This document shows, piece by piece, positions 24,927-31,741 of a stretch of DNA of 64,000 nt (within the stretch, counting starts at the first letter, position 1; each line of letters starts with the position of its first letter). This DNA comes from Lachnospiraceae bacterium UBA3632 (lineage in GTDB: Bacteria; Bacillota; Clostridia; Lachnospirales; Lachnospiraceae). The notes under the pieces are model-generated. The model was given only the letters and a program-made list of their open reading frames with translations. It had not been told where the DNA came from and made no database searches. Position numbers and translations under genes: made by a program. The stretch lies in NCBI GenBank assembly GCA_002373975.1, contig DFKZ01000123.1:1-64000 (forward strand), read 5' to 3'.

Positions 24927-25352
24927 AAAAGGATGTCTCTCATGCATACCTTCTGCTCGTTCTTATCGTAGTCCCAGCTGTGATAGGAACCTCCCCTGCA
25001 GTATTTCGCGTGTTTACACTCCCTGCAGGTCTCATTCTTTTCGGAAAGGCTGCTTCTGAATATCTCAAAACGGTTCTCCCACACATCGGGGAAGCTGTCA
25101 TTTTTGATATTCCCCTGGATGGTCTGATCGTTTCTCGGAATGTCAAGGCACGCTCCTATATCGCCGTTATGCATGACTCCGGCCACATATACTCCCGCGT
25201 TGCAGAGGAAATACCAGTCTCTTACCTCTGCCTCGTATTTTTCTCCGAGATAATGACAGCAGGAGTATTCAACAGGCAGACCCGAACTCTTTTATATTCC
25301 TCTACGGTGAGGCCATCCGGCTGATCCGCGCTGCATCTGCTGCATAATAATA
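24923..25352 (-). pseudogene. Remnant of a radical SAM/SPASM protein (truncated and frameshifted)
   Basis: Only the C-terminal part of a SPASM-type radical SAM protein remains. One frame reads CSRCSADQPDGLTVEEYKR (25342-25286); the reading then continues one frame over as SSGLPVEYSCCHYLGEKY..., followed by CNAGVYVAGVMHNGDIGACLDIPR, FPDVWENRFEIFR and CRECKHAKYCRGGSYHSWDYD, ending near 24925. The switch falls in an AAAA run near 25280-25285, as if one A were lost. The radical SAM core (CxxxCxxC) is missing because the upstream gene ends at 25356. The Cys pattern CNAG...CLD...CRECKHAKYC...C is that of SPASM auxiliary clusters. Confidence 0.8.
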
Positions 25353-25355
25353 GTT

Positions 25356-25955
25356 TTATTTCTTTTCGACTTTACCCGTACCGTTGCAATCCGGGCAGGT
25401 ATAGTGCAGATCTTTGGTATAGCATTCCACTATTCCCGTTCCGAAACACACATCACATACGCGCTGTCCCGTTCCGTTACAGAGTTCGCACGTGTGGTCA
25501 CCCGTAGTTCCGTGAACTATTCCCGTAGCTCCGCAGTTGTCGCAGGGATAGGTCGGTTCTCCCGTGCAGAACGGTCTCTGGCATTTAGCGTATCCCGTAC
25601 CGCCGCATCCCGCGTAATTGTACTCGGCTTTACCGGGGCATATAATGCCGGTCCCGCCGCAGGTCTCACACTCCACCCACTCGGTTACAGCCTCTGTCTG
25701 GGGAGCCGGAGTTGTAATACCGTTATTTATCCCGACAATGGTTATAACCGATGCCGCGGAAACATAAAGCATACCCTTAAGCTTTTTAAACAGGGAAGTA
25801 CCCCTCTCCTTTTCCCCGGCCGGTTCGCTCTTCTTCTCTTCCTCGAGGGGTTCCTTAGGCATGTGGAATTCTTCCGGGAGCTTCTTTATTTCGTTTTCCG
25901 AAAAATGATACTCATCGGGAAGCGGTACTTCCCTTGGAATATAATACTCCTGCAT
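25356..25955 (-). CDS. Membrane-anchored protein with DnaJ-type CXXCXGXG zinc-finger repeats
   Basis: The 199-residue protein has a charged cytoplasmic N-terminus with no J domain, a membrane helix at about residues 62-82, and then a Cys/Gly-rich region with repeated CXXCXGXG units (CETCGGTG, CDNCGATG, CELCNGTG, CDVCFGTG, CPDCNGTG) and two modified units. Such repeats bind zinc in DnaJ. Here they would be outside the cell if the helix inserts N-in, which is unusual. It starts 8 nt after the MscS stop, so the genes are probably co-transcribed. Function unknown. Confidence 0.75.
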   Translation of the reverse strand: MQEYYIPREVPLPDEYHFSENEIKKLPEEFHMPKEPLEEEKKSEPAGEKERGTSLFKKLKGMLYVSAASVITIVGINNGITTPAPQTEAVTEWVECETCGGTGIICPGKAEYNYAGCGGTGYAKCQRPFCTGEPTYPCDNCGATGIVHGTTGDHTCELCNGTGQRVCDVCFGTGIVECYTKDLHYTCPDCNGTGKVEKK

Positions 25956-25962
25956 AATAAGA

Positions 25963-26862
25963 TCACTGCCTCATATAAACATCAAGCTTCGGATAAGTGA
26001 TTTCAATACCTGCTTCGTCAAAAGCACATTTCAGTTCCTTATTGAGTACTCTGCGACCGGAGAAAATATTCTCCTCCTCGACATCGGCAACAAACTTGAG
26101 AACCACAGCCGAATCGGAAAGATTCTCAACTCCGAGATATCTGATCTGGTTGATAAACATATCCGGATTGTCTGCTTTTATCTTATCGAGAATACCGGGC
26201 ATGAGTTTGTCGACTTTTTTCAGGTCGGTCCTGTATGAGATTCCTATCTCGGTAACGGTGACTGAACCTCTCTCGGAACGGTTCAAAACGTTCTTTATAT
26301 CCGAATTGTTGATTATCTTCAGATTTCCGCCTATGTCCCTGACGCCGGTTGTGCGGATTCCTATAAACTCAACCTTTCCCCTGTACCCGTCGAGTTCTAT
26401 GATGTCACCGACATTAAACTGGTTCTCAAAGAGCATGAACATACCGGTTACAAGGTCCGCAACCAGACTCTCTGCTCCGAAACCTATGATCAATGCTATG
26501 ATTCCGACACCGGCAAATACGGTATTGAGATCAAGCCCGATGGCTGAGAGGATCCAGCAGAATCCCACCAGAACAACTACATATTTCACAAGACTGGATA
26601 CTATAGTTGTAAAAGTACTGACTCTCCCACCTTTCTGGGGAATGAAACCGATGATGATCTGCATAAGAACATTCACTCCGACAAGAAAAGCCACGACTAC
26701 GACTATCTTGAGAATAACTTTTGAGTCGATCTTTATCATTCCGGCAATATCTTTAAACTGGTCGATGACTCCGGTTTTGCTTCCGATTATTCCCGCCGCA
26801 AACATGACAATAATCGCGATTACCAATCCGATTATTCTTCCGACAATTTTGTTTTTCTTCAT
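25963..26862 (-). CDS. Small-conductance mechanosensitive channel (MscS family)
   Basis: The 299-residue protein has an N-terminal membrane helix, two more helices, and the pore helix with FAGVGIIALIIGFGAESLVADLVTGMFMLFENQFNVGDIIEL, the hallmark of MscS. A beta domain and a C-terminal alpha/beta domain follow. These channels release solutes in osmotic downshock. AGGAG lies 7 nt before the ATG. Downstream is the CXXCXGXG protein gene. Confidence 0.95.
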   Translation of the reverse strand: MKKNKIVGRIIGLVIAIIVMFAAGIIGSKTGVIDQFKDIAGMIKIDSKVILKIVVVVAFLVGVNVLMQIIIGFIPQKGGRVSTFTTIVSSLVKYVVVLVGFCWILSAIGLDLNTVFAGVGIIALIIGFGAESLVADLVTGMFMLFENQFNVGDIIELDGYRGKVEFIGIRTTGVRDIGGNLKIINNSDIKNVLNRSERGSVTVTEIGISYRTDLKKVDKLMPGILDKIKADNPDMFINQIRYLGVENLSDSAVVLKFVADVEEENIFSGRRVLNKELKCAFDEAGIEITYPKLDVYMRQ

Positions 26863-26877
26863 TTCATACTCCTTTGC

Positions 26878-26975
26878 AGCGCGGGTTTGCGCCCGGTCAT
26901 TTTTATCCGCCGAAGCGGATTAATTATCAGAATTATTATGGCCCTTCCGATAATAGATACTACATTTTGATTATA
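26878..26975 (-). promoter_or_regulatory. Promoter and structured leader of mscS
   Basis: A perfect TATAAT (26970-26975) with TG one base upstream forms an extended -10 promoter on the minus strand; no good -35 is seen. The roughly 100-nt leader has a TCCGC-TTCG-GCGGA tetraloop hairpin and a GC-rich CGGGCGC/GCGCG region before the ribosome site. Confidence 0.5.
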
Positions 26976-27083
26976 CCACTTTATCCGTACAGGCGGGATA
27001 AAAACCATGAATTTCTTAAGGCTTTTTCTTCTCAAAATATTGACTATACATCTAAATGATTGTAAACTGATTAAGTCATCCGT

Positions 27084-27154
27084 GCAGGATTAGTACATCG
27101 GTAGTATGTCAGCTTCCCAAGCTGAAGAGGCGGGTCCGACTCCCGTATCCTGCT
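27084..27154 (+). tRNA. tRNA-Gly(CCC), copy 1
   Basis: Acceptor GCAGGAT pairs with ATCCTGC, and the anticodon loop TTCCCAA gives CCC. The T loop reads TCCGACT instead of TTCGACT, replacing the universal U55 with C. The remaining arms are normal. CCA is not encoded. Confidence 0.92.
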
Positions 27155-27182
27155 CTTATTTTTTGATCAATAGGAATTCTCC

Positions 27183-28121
27183 ATGAGTTTACCGGTTATA
27201 TTACAACAGATGGGAGTAATCTTTATACTCGTAGCGATAGGAATCCTCCTTCAGAAAAGGGGGATTGTTGATAATATTACCTCAAAAAAACTCTCCGCAA
27301 TAGTTGTCGATGTCTGTAATCCCGCTCTTATCCTGGCTTCAATCCTTTCCGGAAACATCACGGCCACGCATAAGGATCTGATAACAGCAGCCGGTCTCGG
27401 CGCCGCATTCTATGCCTTTCTTGTAGCGCTCGGATTTGGTATTCCACTGCTCCTCAAAGCTAAGCCCGATAATAGAAAATTCTATAATCTCATGACTGTA
27501 TATACCAACACGGGATTCCTCGGGATTCCCGTTGCCAAAGCTGTTCTGCCGCCGAATGCGCTTATCTATATCATCGTTATAAACATCTTCTACAGCCTGC
27601 TTTTCTACACTCACGGGCTGATGATACTCGGAAAGGGCAAAGATCAGGATTCTTCCGGAAGGCACCCTGTCCTTAAAGTATTTAATATCGGAACTGTAAT
27701 GGCCGTCTTAAGTCTCGTGGTATTCTGGTTTAATCTACGGCTTCCTCCTATCCTTGCAAACACTGTGGAATACGTGGGAAATGCGACAATATTCCTCTCC
27801 ATGGCGCTTCTCGGAACGTTTATCGCAAGATCCAGATTCATAGACTCTGTTAAGGATTTTCGTATCTGGATATATATAGCCATAAGGCTTATCTTTATAC
27901 CTGTGGCTATAGTGTATATTATGAAAGCCATGGGCTTTGACAAAACGGCGATCCTGGCCATGTGCCTGATGGGTGCGGTTCCCGTTGGCAATCTTCCCAT
28001 GATCCAGGCCGAAAAGATAGGTGAGGATACCACTACTCTATCAGCCGGAATAGCTGTCACGACGGTTATATCCGGGGTGACCATAACGTTGCTGATATCA
28101 CTGTTTTCGGCAGTACTGTAA
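27183..28121 (+). CDS. AEC family transporter (auxin efflux carrier-like)
   Basis: The 312-residue protein has ten hydrophobic segments in two halves with a central cytoplasmic loop (GKGKDQDSSGRHP), which is the AEC architecture. GAVPVGNLPMIQAEKIGED near the C-terminus is typical of the family, whose bacterial members export dicarboxylates such as malate or malonate. AGGA lies 7 nt before the ATG. The gene starts 28 nt after tRNA-Gly copy 1 and ends about 100 nt before the inverted copy 2. It may be co-transcribed with the tRNA. Substrate unknown. Confidence 0.92.
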   Translation: MSLPVILQQMGVIFILVAIGILLQKRGIVDNITSKKLSAIVVDVCNPALILASILSGNITATHKDLITAAGLGAAFYAFLVALGFGIPLLLKAKPDNRKFYNLMTVYTNTGFLGIPVAKAVLPPNALIYIIVINIFYSLLFYTHGLMILGKGKDQDSSGRHPVLKVFNIGTVMAVLSLVVFWFNLRLPPILANTVEYVGNATIFLSMALLGTFIARSRFIDSVKDFRIWIYIAIRLIFIPVAIVYIMKAMGFDKTAILAMCLMGAVPVGNLPMIQAEKIGEDTTTLSAGIAVTTVISGVTITLLISLFSAVL

Positions 28122-28155
28122 CAGGATAAATACCTTCACATCAGGATCTGTTGTA

Positions 28156-28215
28156 AAAAAATACCCTTGAATCACCGCTGCTTTCTATTCCAAAAAGCGA
28201 TGTTTCAAGGGTTTT
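28156..28215. terminator. Two-way terminator between the AEC gene and tRNA-Gly copy 2
   Basis: A long imperfect stem with ends ACCCTTGAA and TTTCAAGGGT (28163-28171 with 28203-28212) and inner CGCT/AGCG has TTTT on the plus side and TATTTTTTT on the minus side. It can serve both converging units. Confidence 0.75.
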
Positions 28216-28225
28216 CTACAGCCGA

Positions 28226-28296
28226 GCAGGATACGGGAGTCGAACCCGCCTCTTCAGCTTGGGAAGCTAACATACTACCGATGTACTAATCCTGCT
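28226..28296 (-). tRNA. tRNA-Gly(CCC), copy 2
   Basis: Nearly identical to copy 1 but inverted, with the same GCAGGAT/ATCCTGC acceptor and CCC anticodon. It has the canonical TTCGACT T loop and one base change in the anticodon stem (TTAGC instead of TCAGC, still able to pair as U-G). Confidence 0.93.
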
Positions 28297-28372
28297 AAAC
28301 GACTATATTAGTTTACAAAAAAGTATCTGCTCGTCAATATCAAAGATTTATTTTAATTCACATCAAAATACT

Positions 28373-28585
28373 TCATTCATCTTTGCTGTATTCCAGTATA
28401 TCCCCAGGCTGACAGTCAAGCGCTTCACAGATCGCCTCGAGCGTTGAAAACCTTATAGCGCTTATCTTTCCTGTCTTCATCTTTGACAGATTGACATTGC
28501 TGATCCCTATCTTTTCGGAGAGTTCCTTTAAGGATGATTTCCTGTCCGCCATCACGCGGTCAAGCCTTAATATTATCTTTCCCAT
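28373..28585 (-). CDS. XRE-type helix-turn-helix regulator (YozG-like)
   Basis: The 70-residue protein is a single HTH_XRE domain (SLKELSEKIGISNVNLSKMKTGKISAIRFSTLEAICEALDCQPGDILEY), like the small Cro/C1 regulators next to DUF2975 genes. It lies 12 nt after the DUF2975 gene and is the last gene of the CPBP-DUF2975-XRE operon. It may control that operon through the palindrome at 29979-29995, which is inference. Confidence 0.92.
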   Translation of the reverse strand: MGKIILRLDRVMADRKSSLKELSEKIGISNVNLSKMKTGKISAIRFSTLEAICEALDCQPGDILEYSKDE

Positions 28586-28597
28586 ACAGCCACCTCC

Positions 28598-29212
28598 TTA
28601 TAATGTCTCATCCGACTGGATCTGAAGCACTCTTCCGTAATCCATGATCGAGTAAACAGCCCATGTGATAAGTCCGCCGATAGCTGCCTGTCCCAAGCCT
28701 GAGGTCATGGCTATAATAACGTCTATGATGATGAGTGCTATTAGAAGCTTTTTTAACACCTTTTCGCTGAAAGGTGTGTCTTCTTTTTTGATGATGTCAA
28801 ACACCGAATATATCTGGAAAAGGGCAAATGCAAGGATCGCTATTCCGAAGCTCATTCCTATCAGCGTCAGACCGAGTGAAAAAGCATATGGTGTTTCATC
28901 CATGATCTTCTGCCATGCAGGGATAGATGATTCAAACTTCAGGTTTTTGAACCATTTCATCACAGCAGGATCCACTTTGGCAAGATACACATTTACATCT
29001 CCTATCTTCTGCCCTACAGCCACCTCGTCATGTTCCTCCAAAGCCTTTGTTATGCTCTGCTCCATATTCTTCCTGTTTGACACTGTTACAATGCCGCTGA
29101 TGAGTGAGATCACGCATCCTACTACGCACACCATAAAAGCGATACGTGTAACAATACCTGCAACCTTGCAGCTTTTCTTGATTCTCTCTAATTTAACGTT
29201 TTCCTGATTCAT
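28598..29212 (-). CDS. DUF2975 membrane protein
   Basis: The 204-residue protein has four membrane segments (about residues 20-40, 95-120, 140-160 and 165-190), with an extracellular loop after the first. It matches DUF2975, a family regularly paired with a small XRE regulator as seen here. Function unknown. It lies between the CPBP protease gene and the regulator. Confidence 0.85.
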   Translation of the reverse strand: MNQENVKLERIKKSCKVAGIVTRIAFMVCVVGCVISLISGIVTVSNRKNMEQSITKALEEHDEVAVGQKIGDVNVYLAKVDPAVMKWFKNLKFESSIPAWQKIMDETPYAFSLGLTLIGMSFGIAILAFALFQIYSVFDIIKKEDTPFSEKVLKKLLIALIIIDVIIAMTSGLGQAAIGGLITWAVYSIMDYGRVLQIQSDETL

Positions 29213-29229
29213 GATAATTCTCCTCTCTA

Positions 29230-29892
29230 TTAAAGCAAAAGTGAAGCCATAAGTGTGATAAGTGCATCATATACTCCGTGAGCGATAATGACTGAAAGGG
29301 TGGTACAGTTCTTGATTTTCAGCCTGAAGAAGCAAAACAGTGCGCCGATAAACCCGGTAATGACCATCTGGATAATGTTTCCACTCAGAATGTGGAAAAA
29401 ACCGAAAAGAACCGAGCTGATGATCACTGCAAGGAAATCTTTTCCGAAAAGGCTTTTAACCCTTTGATAAATGAAGCCCCGGAATGCGAATTCCTCCGCA
29501 AGCCCCACGCCTGCTATGCAGTAAAGGAATTCCCAGCAAAACTGCCATGCATATTTATACCTGGTTCCGTTATCAACATAATTGCCAAATCCGAGAAGAT
29601 GGGGAACCAACGTAAGTATGGCCGACATTCCGATCCCGAGCCCTATCCCGATCAGGATCTGCAGGCCGATCTTTTCCCTGCTGAAGCCAAATCCGGAAAG
29701 CTTCTCCTTACCTGCGATAACTATTATCACCGGTACGATCGCCGTAAGCCAGTATGCTACGATGAGAAGGATCATTCTTACTCCGATGGGAAGAAACATG
29801 ATCCCCTGATTGGCAAAGCTTGCAGCGATCAGACCTGCCATGATTCCGGCAAAACCGATGATCAATGTGATGATGCTTTTCTTTCTGCTCAT
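29230..29892 (-). CDS. CPBP family intramembrane metalloprotease
   Basis: The 220-residue protein has six to seven membrane segments and the CPBP (Abi/Rce1) motifs EEFAFRGFIYQRV (motif 1 with the Glu pair), FGFFHIL (motif 2) and AHGVYDALI (motif 4 region). These are predicted zinc proteases; in bacteria they often process or give immunity to small peptides. It is the first gene of a three-gene operon. The nearest AAGGAG is about 21 nt from the ATG, so the start is not firm. Confidence 0.9.
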   Translation of the reverse strand: MSRKKSIITLIIGFAGIMAGLIAASFANQGIMFLPIGVRMILLIVAYWLTAIVPVIIVIAGKEKLSGFGFSREKIGLQILIGIGLGIGMSAILTLVPHLLGFGNYVDNGTRYKYAWQFCWEFLYCIAGVGLAEEFAFRGFIYQRVKSLFGKDFLAVIISSVLFGFFHILSGNIIQMVITGFIGALFCFFRLKIKNCTTLSVIIAHGVYDALITLMASLLL

Positions 29893-29942
29893 AATCTTTA
29901 TTCTAACGCGTATCTCCTTTTATTTTTCAGCTGATATTATGG

Positions 29943-29971
29943 AGTATAAACCATGAAATAACATTTGTCAA
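29943..29971 (-). promoter_or_regulatory. Promoter of the CPBP-DUF2975-XRE operon
   Basis: A consensus TTGACA (29966-29971) and TATACT (29943-29948) at 17-nt spacing, on the minus strand, about 50 nt before the CPBP start. Confidence 0.88.
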
Positions 29972-29978
29972 TAATAAT

Positions 29979-29995
29979 TTAACGTTTATCGTTAA
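29979..29995. promoter_or_regulatory. Candidate operator upstream of the CPBP promoter
   Basis: TTAACG and CGTTAA form a perfect 6-bp dyad with a 5-nt centre, 7 nt upstream of the -35 box. It is a plausible site for the XRE regulator of the same operon. Confidence 0.45.
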
Positions 29996-30084
29996 TTTTT
30001 ATACGTGTTATTTTAATTTATTAATGATAAAGCGCTGCGCAACGTTCTATTTTCCGTACATTGCCCGTTTTTCATAAAGATGAC

Positions 30085-30115
30085 AAAAAAAGAGAGCTCT
30101 TGGCTCTCTTTTTTA
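30085..30115 (-). terminator. Terminator of infC-rpmI-rplT
   Basis: AGAGAGC and GCTCTCT form a stem with a 5-nt loop inside A/T tracts. On the minus strand seven T residues follow; T-run on both sides could also allow plus-strand termination. Confidence 0.88.
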
Positions 30116-30161
30116 TAATCTCATATAGAATCGTTACTGCAGATAACACTCTGCGCTTTTC

Positions 30162-30518
30162 TTAGCTTACTTTGCTCTTAGCGATCTCTGCAAGCTCTGC
30201 AAATCCCTCTGCATCATTTACAGCGAGGTCAGCGAGTACCTTGCGGTTAAGCTCGATATCAGCCTGCTTAAGGCCATACATAAACTTGCTGTATGAAAGG
30301 CCGTTGATCCTTGCAGCTGCGTTGATACGTGCGATCCAGAGTCTTCTGTACTCACGCTTCTTTTCCTTACGTCCTGCAAATGATGTAGCAAGTGCTCTCA
30401 TAACGGACTGCTTAGCTACTCTGTACTGATTGCTTCTTGCGCCTCTGTAGCCCTTAGCGAGCTTAAGAACGCGATTATGCTTTCTTCTGGCATTCATGCC
30501 ACCTTTTATTCTTGCCAT
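30162..30518 (-). CDS. rplT: Ribosomal protein L20
   Basis: The 118-residue L20 begins [26 protein letters not shown] and has the C-terminal domain [20 protein letters not shown]. It binds 23S rRNA and is essential for 50S assembly; in Firmicutes it also represses this operon by binding the infC leader. It is the last gene of infC-rpmI-rplT, with AAGGAG before the ATG. Confidence 0.99.
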   Translation of the reverse strand: MARIKGGMNARRKHNRVLKLAKGYRGARSNQYRVAKQSVMRALATSFAGRKEKKREYRRLWIARINAAARINGLSYSKFMYGLKQADIELNRKVLADLAVNDAEGFAELAEIAKSKVS

Positions 30519-30602
30519 TTTCTTAATCTCCTTTCAAGACGGAATGCGAAAAACGATGCATTCCCTGTCCGCTTAATATCGCGGGGTTAAACGACTGCCT
30601 GA

Positions 30603-30800
30603 TTATGCGTAAGGCAGGATCTTCTTCATGTTCTTAACATTTGTTGCGTCCGTGATAGCGGGCTTTCTGAGATTTCTCTTATTCTTAGTGGTCTTCTTAG
30701 TAAGAATATGACGCTTGTAAGCCTTATTTCTCTTAAGCTTTCCTGTTCCGGTTACTTTAAAACGCTTTGCAGCGGACCTGCTTGTCTTCATCTTGGGCAT
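30603..30800 (-). CDS. rpmI: Ribosomal protein L35
   Basis: The 65-residue, very basic L35 has [20 protein letters not shown] and [14 protein letters not shown]. It lies between infC and rplT, with AGGAGG 6-7 nt upstream of the start. Confidence 0.99.
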   Translation of the reverse strand: MPKMKTSRSAAKRFKVTGTGKLKRNKAYKRHILTKKTTKNKRNLRKPAITDATNVKNMKKILPYA

Positions 30801-30855
30801 AACTGTTTCCTCCTGAATAAAATATATATCTTAACTGTCAAAATTCATTAGTTGA

Positions 30856-31365
30856 TTAATTCTTTTTTGCAGTTAAAAACAAACTCATGCTTCTGCCTTC
30901 AACCTTGGCGGGCTTTTCGATAACCGCCACATCGTTAAGAGCTTCCGCAAAATCATCCAAGACATGCTTGGTGGTATTCATATGAGCCATCTCACGACCG
31001 CGGAAACGAAGTGTTACTTTAACCTTGTCTCCTTTGGTAAGGAATTTCCTCGCGGCATTGACCTTTGTGTTAAGATCGTTGGTGTCGATATTGGGTGAAA
31101 GACGTATCTCCTTTATCTCAACCTGATGCTGCTTCTTTTTGTTTTCCTTTTCCTTACGGAGCTGTTCGTACTTGAACTTTCCGTAATCGACGATCCTGCA
31201 GACCGGCGGCTGTGCTGTGGGCGCAACCTTTACAAGGTCAAGCTCTGCCTCATCCGCAAGCGCCTGTGCCTCTCTCGAAGACATAATTCCGAGCTGCTCA
31301 CCGTTAACACCGATCACGCGGACTTCCTTGTCGCGTATCTGCTCATTGATCATTAAATCGCTAAT
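30856..31365 (-). CDS. infC: Translation initiation factor IF-3, probable AUU start
   Basis: IF-3 keeps the 30S subunit free and proofreads start codons. The N-domain (LMINEQIRDKEVRVIGVNGEQLGIM), linker and C-domain (LSPNIDTNDLNTK, VKVTLRFRGREMAH) are complete. The first ATG is at 31353, but the only Shine-Dalgarno, a perfect AGGAGG at 31375-31380, is 21 nt from it. An in-frame ATT at 31365 lies 9 nt from that site, giving a 169-residue protein. An AUU start is known for infC in E. coli, where it lets IF-3 repress itself. It is the first gene of infC-rpmI-rplT. Confidence 0.93.
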   Translation of the reverse strand: MSDLMINEQIRDKEVRVIGVNGEQLGIMSSREAQALADEAELDLVKVAPTAQPPVCRIVDYGKFKYEQLRKEKENKKKQHQVEIKEIRLSPNIDTNDLNTKVNAARKFLTKGDKVKVTLRFRGREMAHMNTTKHVLDDFAEALNDVAVIEKPAKVEGRSMSLFLTAKKN

Positions 31366-31388
31366 GGCTGTTTACCTCCTAAAGCCGA

Positions 31389-31488
31389 CTTCATTGTGTC
31401 CTTTACAATGAAGCATAAAGTGCGATGCCTCAACGCACTTTATGTGCGGAGCATCGGCGCAACACATGGTGTCCTTTAGCATGTGTTG
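31389..31488 (-). ncRNA. Triple-hairpin segment between attenuator and infC
   Basis: Three successive perfect hairpins: 31389-31396 with 31406-31413 (8 bp), 31414-31424 with 31434-31444 (11 bp), and 31460-31468 with 31480-31488 (9 bp). Read on the minus strand, the first and third have almost the same loop, TAAAGGACA and CTAAAGGACAC, which contains a Shine-Dalgarno-like AAAGGA. No U-tract follows them. Confidence 0.65.
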
Positions 31489-31501
31489 ATTCATTTGCAG
31501 T

Positions 31502-31534
31502 AAAAAAAAGTGGATAGACACCAATCTATCCACT
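31502..31534 (-). terminator. Attenuator in the infC leader
   Basis: AGTGGATAG and its complement form a 9-bp stem with an 8-nt loop (31509-31534), followed on the minus strand by eight T residues. It sits about 170 nt upstream of infC and about 120 nt after the promoter, as in L20-leader regulated operons. Confidence 0.85.
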
Positions 31535-31655
31535 CGAAATCACATTAACAGACCACAGATCATGCGGTATAATAATGGACGGTTACTCTTACGAGCTCAC
31601 TTAAGGCTGTAAGGTGAGAGCGGATACTCTTCTTGATGTCCTTGTTTTAAGCACT
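31535..31655 (-). ncRNA. infC-rpmI-rplT leader, probable L20-binding region
   Basis: The leader upstream of the attenuator has pairable segments (for example CTCACCTTACAGCC with GGTGAG-type complements near 31595-31620). Firmicutes control this operon by L20 binding to such a leader (Rfam L20 leader class). The assignment rests on position, size and the attenuator; I cannot confirm the consensus fold by eye. Confidence 0.55.
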
Positions 31656-31662
31656 CTGATAA

Positions 31663-31691
31663 AATAACACATCTAAAGTAACGTGTCAACA
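31663..31691 (-). promoter_or_regulatory. Promoter of infC-rpmI-rplT
   Basis: On the minus strand a perfect TTGACA is followed after 17 nt by TATTTT, near 31691 to 31663. It lies about 300 nt before infC, directly after the GPH transporter gene. Confidence 0.8.
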
Positions 31692-31741
31692 GTTTTTTTC
31701 TATAATATAAACATATTTTTTAGCAGCCTGTTTTAGAAGAT

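Noticed and set aside
25997..26923. A 308-codon plus-strand frame opposite mscS
   Set aside because: The minus-strand MscS protein has all family motifs; the opposite frame resembles nothing I know.
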